This document shows, piece after piece, positions 58,243 to 64,000 of a DNA stretch of 64,000 bases; position 1 is the first letter of the stretch, and each line of letters opens with the position of its first letter. Source of the DNA: Sphingobium fontiphilum (lineage in GTDB: Bacteria > Pseudomonadota > Alphaproteobacteria > Sphingomonadales > Sphingomonadaceae); the NCBI RefSeq assembly GCF_014196635.1, contig NZ_JACIEB010000001.1:310001-374000 (forward strand). The letters are read 5' to 3'. The notes below the pieces were generated by a model, which was given only the letters and a program-made list of their open reading frames with translations, was not told the origin of the DNA and made no database searches. The translations under genes and the position numbers were made by a program.

Positions 58243-58580
58243 TTCGCCATGCCCTGCATATTATTGGCTTCACCGGGAATACGGACCGTCAACGTCTTGA
58301 GCGCGTCTGTCAGCACGATCTGACAGGCCAGGCGGCTGGTGCGCGTGGCCGCCGCGGCCAGGTCGAGCATATCGTCCTCATCCTCGCTGGCCTTGTCCAG
58401 CCGCGCAAAATCCTGGGGTTCCACGATGACATGACAGGTGGAACAGGCCATCTGCCCCTCGCATGTGCCCTCCAGCGGCTGGCCTGCCCCCTGGGCAATG
58501 TCCAGAAGGATCGATCCCGCGGGGGCGTCCACTTCCCGCTTTGTCTCGCCGTCCGCGCTGATGAAGGTGACCCGTGTCAT
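58233..58580 (-). CDS. [2Fe-2S] ferredoxin (adrenodoxin/Isc type)
   Basis: The 115-residue protein has cluster ligands Cys40, Cys46, Cys49 and Cys86 in the C-x5-C-x2-C...C pattern of adrenodoxin-type ferredoxins. It likely supplies electrons for Fe-S assembly with the upstream desulfurases. It is preceded by two desulfurase genes and its last codons overlap the beta-lactamase start. Confidence 0.9.
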   Translation of the reverse strand: MTRVTFISADGETKREVDAPAGSILLDIAQGAGQPLEGTCEGQMACSTCHVIVEPQDFARLDKASEDEDDMLDLAAAATRTSRLACQIVLTDALKTLTVRIPGEANNMQGMAKWR

Positions 58581-58595
58581 TATTATATGCTCCCC

Positions 58596-59714
58596 TTACG
58601 ACAGCCCCTGCATGGCCGCCGCCGCTTCCATCATCCTTGCGGCATCCTCCAGTTCGGCCGGCGTCGTGTAGCGGCCAAAGCCGATCCGCACCGATCCCCT
58701 TGCCTGTTTGTCCGACAGACCCATGGCTTGCAAGACATGGCTTGGCCTGCCGGACCCGCTGGCGCAGGCGGAACCCAATGAAATGGCCAGGGTGCGGCAT
58801 TCCGACAACAGTCGGGCGGCATCCAGCCCTTCGCGCCGGATATTGAGATTGCCGTGATAACGATGCGCGGTTGACCCGTTGATGGTCCAGCCCTGGAACA
58901 GTCGCTCCGCCATGGTCCAGAGTTGCTCGACATGAGCGGCGTCATCATCCCGCCGTTGGTCAATCAACTGTGCGGCAGCGCCAAAACCGGCGCACAGGGC
59001 CGGCGACAACGTGCCTGGGCGAAGACCGCCTTCCTGTCCTCCGCCCTGCATGACCGGTCGGGGCAGGACGCCATCGCGCAGCCACAGGGCGCCAATGCCC
59101 TTTGGACCATGCACTTTGTGGGCGCTGATGGCGATCATGTCGGCCGCGCGTGGCATGGCGACCCGTCCGAAACCCTGAACCGCGTCGCACAGAAAACGGG
59201 CGCCTGCGCCATGGGCCATGGCGGCCAGTTGATCGACGGGCTGGATCACGCCGATTTCATTATTGACCAGCATCGCCGCGACGATCGCCGCATGCCCGTC
59301 AATCGCCGCTCGGGCCGCGTCCAGATCGACAAGGCCCTCGCCGTCGACCGGCAGCAGCAGCGCCTCAAACCCTTCCTCCGTCAGCGCCAGCACCGTATCG
59401 CGCACAGCGGCATGTTCCGTCGCCGGGGCGATGACCTTCGTCCGGCGCGGGTCGGCTTCGCGTGCTACCCGCGCGCCGCCGACAATCGCGATGTTCAGCG
59501 CCTCGGTCGCGCCGGACGTGAAGATCAACCGGCCATGATCCACAGCCATGGCCGACAGTATCCGCTCGCGCGCCGCCTCCACCTGGGCGGCGGCGGCGCG
59601 GCCGGGGCGGTGGGCGCTATGCGGATTGGCGAACTGGTCGCGCAGCAGCGGGACCATCGCTTCAAAGGCTTCGGGCGCCAGTGGCGTCGTCGCCTGATAA
59701 TCGAGATAGATCAT
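58596..59714 (-). CDS. Cysteine desulfurase, paralogue 1
   Basis: The 372-residue PLP enzyme of the IscS/NifS family has the PLP lysine in ISAHKVHGPKG and the catalytic Cys in GSACASGSGRPSHVL. It removes sulfur from cysteine for Fe-S or thio-modification. It overlaps the second desulfurase gene by 4 bases and precedes the ferredoxin by 15 bases. Whether it serves Isc-type assembly or another pathway is not shown. Confidence 0.9.
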   Translation of the reverse strand: MIYLDYQATTPLAPEAFEAMVPLLRDQFANPHSAHRPGRAAAAQVEAARERILSAMAVDHGRLIFTSGATEALNIAIVGGARVAREADPRRTKVIAPATEHAAVRDTVLALTEEGFEALLLPVDGEGLVDLDAARAAIDGHAAIVAAMLVNNEIGVIQPVDQLAAMAHGAGARFLCDAVQGFGRVAMPRAADMIAISAHKVHGPKGIGALWLRDGVLPRPVMQGGGQEGGLRPGTLSPALCAGFGAAAQLIDQRRDDDAAHVEQLWTMAERLFQGWTINGSTAHRYHGNLNIRREGLDAARLLSECRTLAISLGSACASGSGRPSHVLQAMGLSDKQARGSVRIGFGRYTTPAELEDAARMMEAAAAMQGLS

Positions 59715-60751
59715 CGCCGCGCCCGCTGCGCCATGGCCGTCCAGACCGACAGGAAGCGGTCTACATCGGCCGCGCTGGTGGCCGGGCCAAAGCTGACGCG
59801 GACCACTTCGCCCGCCGAGACGTCATCCCACCCCATGGCGTCAAGCACATGACTGGTCTTGAGCGATCCCGACGAGCAGGCGCTGCCCGCCGAAACGGAA
59901 ATGCCCGCCAGGTCGAACTGGATCAGTTGCGCCCGCGCCGACAGGCCCGGCATCCGGTAACTGGCGATGGTCGGCAGGCGCGGCGCATCGCGGGCGACAA
60001 TTTGCCCACCGCCATTTTCGATAGCGGCGTCGAGTCGGCTCCTGAGCGTCGCTGCCTGCCCCAGCCAGTCGGCTCGCGCCTCCAGCGCCGCCGCCATGGC
60101 CATCACGCCCGGCAGATTTTCGGTGCCTGCACGATAGCCCTGTTCCTGCCCGCCGCTGGCTTCCAGCAACGCCAGGTCGCGGATCAGCAACGCCCCCACG
60201 CCGGGAGGGCCGCCCAATTTATGCGCGCTGATCGCGATCATATCGGCATCGGGAAGGGGCAATTTGCCAGCGCTCTGTGCGCCGTCGACGAACAGGATCG
60301 CGCCTTGCCGGTCGATCCGCTCGATCGGCTGGATCACGCCGGTTTCATTGTTGACATGCTGGACGGCGATCAGGCTCTGTTCATCAGCCCGAACCGTTGC
60401 TGGATTGACGCGCCCGTCGTCATTTACGCCCAGCCGTTCGGCGTCAGCAGTTACGCGCAAAACAGCGTCATGCTCGACCGGAGACGTAACAATGCGCGCC
60501 GCCTTAGCGCGCGCCATCGCGATGGCGATCGCCTCGCTTGCGCCGGAGGTGAAAATCACATGTCCCCGCCAGCCCAGGGCGTCCGCCATACGCTTGCGCG
60601 CATCTTCCAGCGCGGCGCGCGCCGCCCGGCCATCGGCATGGGGGCTGGAAGGATTGGCCCACCGCTCCATGGCGTCCAGCATCGCGGCCTTCGCCTGCGG
60701 CAGCATGGGCGTGGTCGCGGCGTGATCCAGATAGAGGCGATCGATAGCCAA
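59711..60751 (-). CDS. Cysteine desulfurase, paralogue 2
   Basis: The 346-residue protein has the PLP lysine in ISAHKLGGPPG and a catalytic Cys in GSACSSGSLKTSHVL, and is somewhat shorter than its neighbour. The sequences are clearly different, so this is an old duplication or two functions, not a recent copy. It is the first gene of the overlapping desulfurase-desulfurase-ferredoxin-beta-lactamase run. Confidence 0.9.
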   Translation of the reverse strand: MAIDRLYLDHAATTPMLPQAKAAMLDAMERWANPSSPHADGRAARAALEDARKRMADALGWRGHVIFTSGASEAIAIAMARAKAARIVTSPVEHDAVLRVTADAERLGVNDDGRVNPATVRADEQSLIAVQHVNNETGVIQPIERIDRQGAILFVDGAQSAGKLPLPDADMIAISAHKLGGPPGVGALLIRDLALLEASGGQEQGYRAGTENLPGVMAMAAALEARADWLGQAATLRSRLDAAIENGGGQIVARDAPRLPTIASYRMPGLSARAQLIQFDLAGISVSAGSACSSGSLKTSHVLDAMGWDDVSAGEVVRVSFGPATSAADVDRFLSVWTAMAQRARR

Positions 60752-60886
60752 GGCGGCTTGTTACTCATTCATTGCGGAATTGGCGATGACTTCTATATAG
60801 GCAGGCAACTGCGCGACGCCAGCCTTGGCGTCGCGCGCGATCCGCATCAATCCGCCTTCCCGGCGGCCAGAACGATAACAGGTGCC

Positions 60887-61543
60887 ATGCCAGACGTCAT
60901 TTTTCCCGGACCCGAAGGCCGCCTGGAAGGGCGCTTCAGCCCCCCGCCCCGCCCGCGCGCGCCCGTTGCGATGATCCTTCACCCGCACCCTCAGGGCGGC
61001 GGCACGATGAACGACCGGATCACGCAGGCGCTCTACAAGACCTTCGTGAAACGCGGCTTTGCCACGTTGCGCTTCAATTTCCGGGGCGTCGGCCGCAGTC
61101 AGGGCACGTTTGACAACGGCATCGGCGAATTGTCCGACGCCGCCGCCGCGCTCGACTGGGTGCAGAGCTTCCATCCCGAAGCGCAGACCACCTGGATCGC
61201 GGGCTTTTCCTTCGGCGCGTGGATCGGCATGCAATTGCTCATGCGCCGCCCGGAAATTCGCGGCTTCATCTCGGTTGCGCCGCCCGCCAACATGTATGAT
61301 TTCTCGTTCCTGGCCCCCTGCCCCTCGTCGGGCATCATCGTTCAGGGCACTTCGGACGAAGTGGTGACCGCACCCGCCGTGCAGAAGCTGGTCGACAAGC
61401 TGCGCACGCAGAAGGGCATCACCATCCATCATGACGAAATCCGTGGCGCCAACCACTTTTTCGAACATGAACTCGATCAGTTGATGAAGTCGGTCGACAA
61501 TTATCTCGACATGCGCCTGTCGCCGGATTCGCCCATCCGCTGA
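60887..61543 (+). CDS. Alpha/beta hydrolase (COG2945-like)
   Basis: The 218-residue hydrolase has the HPHPQGGGTMND oxyanion region near residue 32, the nucleophile elbow GFSFGAW and a C-terminal catalytic His in GANHFF. It belongs to a small esterase-like family of uncertain substrate common in proteobacteria. The ATG at 60887 is chosen because the frame upstream (from 59681) lies antisense to the desulfurase. Confidence 0.86.
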   Translation: MPDVIFPGPEGRLEGRFSPPPRPRAPVAMILHPHPQGGGTMNDRITQALYKTFVKRGFATLRFNFRGVGRSQGTFDNGIGELSDAAAALDWVQSFHPEAQTTWIAGFSFGAWIGMQLLMRRPEIRGFISVAPPANMYDFSFLAPCPSSGIIVQGTSDEVVTAPAVQKLVDKLRTQKGITIHHDEIRGANHFFEHELDQLMKSVDNYLDMRLSPDSPIR

Positions 61544-61668
61544 TCCGCGACCTGGCGCGAGAGCAAAGGGCCGCTTCATATCAAGGGGCGACCCTTTTTT
61601 TGTCTTGGTCAGGGATCGGCTATGCCCGCCACAGGGCTGCGCTGAATCGCGCCGCACGCCGCCCTCTG

Positions 61669-61836
61669 TCAGTCCAGCGGGATGGATGCGATCAGCACGT
61701 TGCCGAACATCACCATGCCCGCGACGATCATCAGGATGCCGCGCTTGCGATCATGCATCTTCGCAACCGCATATATGCCGCCGCCAACAAGCAACGCGCC
61801 GGCAAGCATCAGGACAGAGAGGATCGCACCGATCAT
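61669..61836 (-). CDS. Small two-span membrane protein, function unknown
   Basis: A 55-residue protein from the ATG at 61836: MIGAILSVLMLAGALLVGGG, then a short basic loop (MHDRKRG) and a second hydrophobic segment. It is divergent from rpiB. The frame extends further to 62046, but only the end part looks like a protein. Not recognised. Confidence 0.6.
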   Translation of the reverse strand: MIGAILSVLMLAGALLVGGGIYAVAKMHDRKRGILMIVAGMVMFGNVLIASIPLD

Positions 61837-61939
61837 CCCGTCGCCATAGGCGCAAACGCTCCATGGTGGCAATCTGTCGCCGCTGCCCCTATGAGGCGCG
61901 CGAACACGAATCGCCTTCGTGGTGGAGGAGCCGCTTCCA

Positions 61940-62377
61940 ATGAAGATCGCCATTGCATCCGACCATGCCGCCGTCGACCTGAAGGCGGAACTGGCCCAAT
62001 GGCTGCGCGAGGCGGGCCATGAGGTCGCAGACCTCGGCCCCGCCACCGCCGACAGGGTCGATTATCCCGATTATGGTTACAAACTCGCGACGACCGTCGC
62101 TTCGGGCGCTGCGGAACGCGGCGTTGCGCTGTGCGGATCGGGCATCGGCATTTCCATCGCGGTCAATCGCAACCCCGCCTGCCGCTGCGCGCTGGTCGGC
62201 GAACCGCTGTCGGCCGCCCTGTCGCGCGAGCATAATGACGCTAATGTCATCGCCATGGGCGCGCGGCTGACCGGCGTCGACATGGCCAAGGCCTGCCTGA
62301 CCGCTTTCCTTACCACCGAGTTCGGCGGTGGCCGCCATGCCGGCCGCGTCGAAAAACTCTCCCAGCCTGCGCTCTGA
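61940..62377 (+). CDS. rpiB: Ribose-5-phosphate isomerase B
   Basis: The 145-residue enzyme has SDHAA at residues 7-11, Cys65 in the CGSGIGISIA loop and a HNDANV segment. It interconverts ribose-5-P and ribulose-5-P in the pentose phosphate pathway. GGAGGAG lies ahead of the ATG at 61940. glyA follows after 12 bases. Confidence 0.95.
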   Translation: MKIAIASDHAAVDLKAELAQWLREAGHEVADLGPATADRVDYPDYGYKLATTVASGAAERGVALCGSGIGISIAVNRNPACRCALVGEPLSAALSREHNDANVIAMGARLTGVDMAKACLTAFLTTEFGGGRHAGRVEKLSQPAL

Positions 62378-62389
62378 AAGGATATTTCG

Positions 62390-63697
62390 ATGAGCACCGA
62401 CATTCTTTCTCCCGCCGTCCGCCAGCCGGGCTTCTTCAGCCAGAGCCTGGCCGATGCCGATCCCGAAATCTTCGGCGCGATCGGCAAGGAGTTGAAGCGC
62501 CAGCAGGACAAGATCGAACTGATCGCGTCTGAAAATATCGTTTCGAAGGCGGTGCTGGAAGCGACCGGCTCCATCTTCACCAACAAATATGCCGAAGGGT
62601 ATCCGGGCAAGCGCTACTATGGCGGCTGCGAATATGCCGACGTCGTCGAAACGCTGGCCATCGAACGCGCCAAGCAGCTTTTTGGCGCGGCCTTCGCCAA
62701 TGTTCAGCCCAATTCGGGCAGCCAGATGAACCAGGCGGTGTTCCTGGCGCTGCTCCAGCCGGGCGACACATTCATGGGCCTCGACCTGTCTTCGGGCGGC
62801 CATCTTACCCATGGATCGCCGGTCAACATGAGCGGCAAATGGTTCAAGCCGGTGCCCTATGGCGTGCGCCCCGGCGATCACCAGATCGACATGGACGAAG
62901 TCGCCCGCATCGCCCGCGAATGCAAGCCCAAGCTCATCATCTGCGGCGGCACCGCCTACTCACGCGTCTGGGATTTCCCGCGCTTTCGCGAGATCGCGGA
63001 TGAAGTCGGCGCCTATCTGCTGGCCGACATGTCGCATTTTTCGGGGCTGGTCGCGGGCGGCGCCCACCCCTCGCCGGTGCCCTATGCCCATGTCACGACC
63101 ACCACGACCCACAAGTCGCTGCGCGGCCCGCGTTCGGGCATCATCCTGTCCAACGACGAAGCCATCGCCAAGAAGATCAACAGCGCCATCTTCCCCGGCC
63201 TTCAGGGCGGGCCGCTGATGCATGTCATCGCCGCCAAGGCTGTCGCCTTCAAGGAAGCGCTGACGCCCGAATTCAAGGCTTACGCCCATCAGATCGTCGC
63301 CAACGCCCGCGCGCTGGCCGCGACGCTGGAGGAAGCGGGCCTGTCGATCGTGTCGGGCGGCACCGACAACCATCTGATGCTGGTTGACCTGCGCCCCAAG
63401 AACACCACCGGCAAGGCGGCCGAAAAAGCGCTCGACCGCGCCTATATCACCTGCAACAAGAATAACGTGCCGTTCGACACGGCCAGCCCCTTCGTCACCT
63501 CCGGCGTGCGTCTTGGCACGCCCGCGGGCACGACCCGCGGCTTTGGCGAGGAAGAGTTCCGTGAAGTCGGCCGCCTGATCGCCGAAGTGGTCGAGGGCCT
63601 GAAGCGCAATGGCGACGAAGGCGACGGCCAGGTCGAGGCCCATGTGCGCGAAAAGGTGCTGGGCCTGACCGCGCGTTTCCCCATCTATCAGGACTGA
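62390..63697 (+). CDS. glyA: Serine hydroxymethyltransferase
   Basis: The 435-residue PLP enzyme interconverts serine and glycine, charging tetrahydrofolate. The PLP lysine lies in [14 protein letters not shown] and the N-terminal [11 protein letters not shown] motif is intact. AAAGGA sits upstream of the ATG. nrdR begins 6 bases after its stop, the conserved glyA-nrdR order. Confidence 0.98.
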   Translation: MSTDILSPAVRQPGFFSQSLADADPEIFGAIGKELKRQQDKIELIASENIVSKAVLEATGSIFTNKYAEGYPGKRYYGGCEYADVVETLAIERAKQLFGAAFANVQPNSGSQMNQAVFLALLQPGDTFMGLDLSSGGHLTHGSPVNMSGKWFKPVPYGVRPGDHQIDMDEVARIARECKPKLIICGGTAYSRVWDFPRFREIADEVGAYLLADMSHFSGLVAGGAHPSPVPYAHVTTTTTHKSLRGPRSGIILSNDEAIAKKINSAIFPGLQGGPLMHVIAAKAVAFKEALTPEFKAYAHQIVANARALAATLEEAGLSIVSGGTDNHLMLVDLRPKNTTGKAAEKALDRAYITCNKNNVPFDTASPFVTSGVRLGTPAGTTRGFGEEEFREVGRLIAEVVEGLKRNGDEGDGQVEAHVREKVLGLTARFPIYQD

Positions 63698-63703
63698 CGT
63701 CGC

Positions 63704-64000
63704 TTGCGCTGCCCCTTCTGTTCCCATGAAGACAGCCAGGTGAAGGACAGCCGACCGACGGAGGATGGCGCCGCCATTCGCCGTCGGCGGCAGTGCGAAG
63801 CGTGCGGCGCACGCTTCACCACCTTCGAACGCATCCAGTTGCGCGACATCTGGGTTGTGAAGAGCGAGGGCCGCAAGGAAGCGTTCGAGCGCGACAAGCT
63901 GGCCCGCTCCATCGGCATCGCCTGCCGCAAGCGCCCCATTGATCCGAGCCGCATCGAAAAGCTGATCTCCGGCATTCAGCGTCAGCTCGAAACCAGCGGC
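63704..64000 (+). CDS. nrdR: Transcriptional repressor NrdR (cut by window end)
   Basis: 99 codons are present with no stop before base 64000. The zinc ribbon is formed by Cys3, Cys6, Cys31 and Cys34 (MRCPFC, CEACG), then RFTTFER and the start of an ATP-cone domain. NrdR represses ribonucleotide reductase genes according to ATP/dATP. The start is TTG at 63704, 6 bases after glyA; no ATG is available in this position. The C-terminal end lies beyond the window. Confidence 0.94.
   Translation, partial: MRCPFCSHEDSQVKDSRPTEDGAAIRRRRQCEACGARFTTFERIQLRDIWVVKSEGRKEAFERDKLARSIGIACRKRPIDPSRIEKLISGIQRQLETSG

Overview
The window is a 64-kb stretch of housekeeping chromosome from a high-GC alphaproteobacterium. 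It is most likely a sphingomonad (Sphingobium/Sphingomonas type), judged from the DivL homologue with tyrosine at the phospho-acceptor position, a dusB-ntrB-ntrC-ntrY-ntrX operon, a two-domain Hfq, the alphaproteobacterial AddA/AddB pair, a TIGR02300 protein and fused IspDF. It is densely packed, mostly in overlapping operons. There is no integrase, transposase, prophage or CRISPR array.

Layout. 1-420 is the 3' end of ahcY. 559-11760 is a tightly overlapping plus-strand run: divL, tsaE, amgK, murU, addB, addA, then trxA. 11776-14425 (minus) holds a GST, an inositol-monophosphatase-family enzyme and argJ. 14394-18061 (plus) holds a TonB-C-like secreted protein and secA. 18106-24623 holds a CPA2-type K+/H+ antiporter, a membrane protein of unknown function, tRNA-Leu, ihfB, rpsA and aroA. 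A 361-bp gap lies between aroA and rpsA where cmk might have been expected. 24802-31454 holds a TIGR02300 protein, two identical tRNA-Ala genes, a dihaem peroxidase, acylphosphatase, a NYN-LOTUS protein, carbonic anhydrase, lipA, a COQ10/RatA-type protein, pncC and ispDF.

31563-40926 is the nitrogen-control operon dusB-ntrBC-ntrYX, followed by a tandem-domain hfq and hflX. 40907-42174 (minus) is a GNAT enzyme and mazG. After tRNA-Pro come an M20D amidohydrolase, the copper pair copA-copB (minus), an EF-hand protein, purB, a LapA-domain protein and pyrF. 49964-51777 (minus) is an unusual pair: a nucleotidyltransferase and an ATP-grasp ligase, functions unknown. Then follow tRNA-His, hupB, lon with a plausible heat-shock promoter, the ybaB/dnaX pair and the SRP RNA. 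57307-60751 (minus) is an overlapping operon of two cysteine desulfurases, a [2Fe-2S] ferredoxin and, coupled to the ferredoxin stop codon, a class A beta-lactamase with the Cys69-Cys238 pair known from KPC/SME/GES-type enzymes. The window ends with an alpha/beta hydrolase, a small membrane protein and rpiB-glyA-nrdR, with nrdR cut by the window edge.

The genes of most interest are the Tyr-type DivL heading a DNA-repair and wall-recycling operon, the double Hfq, the NtrX without a GAFTGA loop, the beta-lactamase inside a cysteine-desulfurase/ferredoxin operon, and the NTP-transferase/ATP-grasp pair. Start codons were chosen from Shine-Dalgarno (SD) signals, overlaps with neighbours and family N-termini, so many differ from the longest reading frame. 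Everything rests on reading the sequence; no database search was run.
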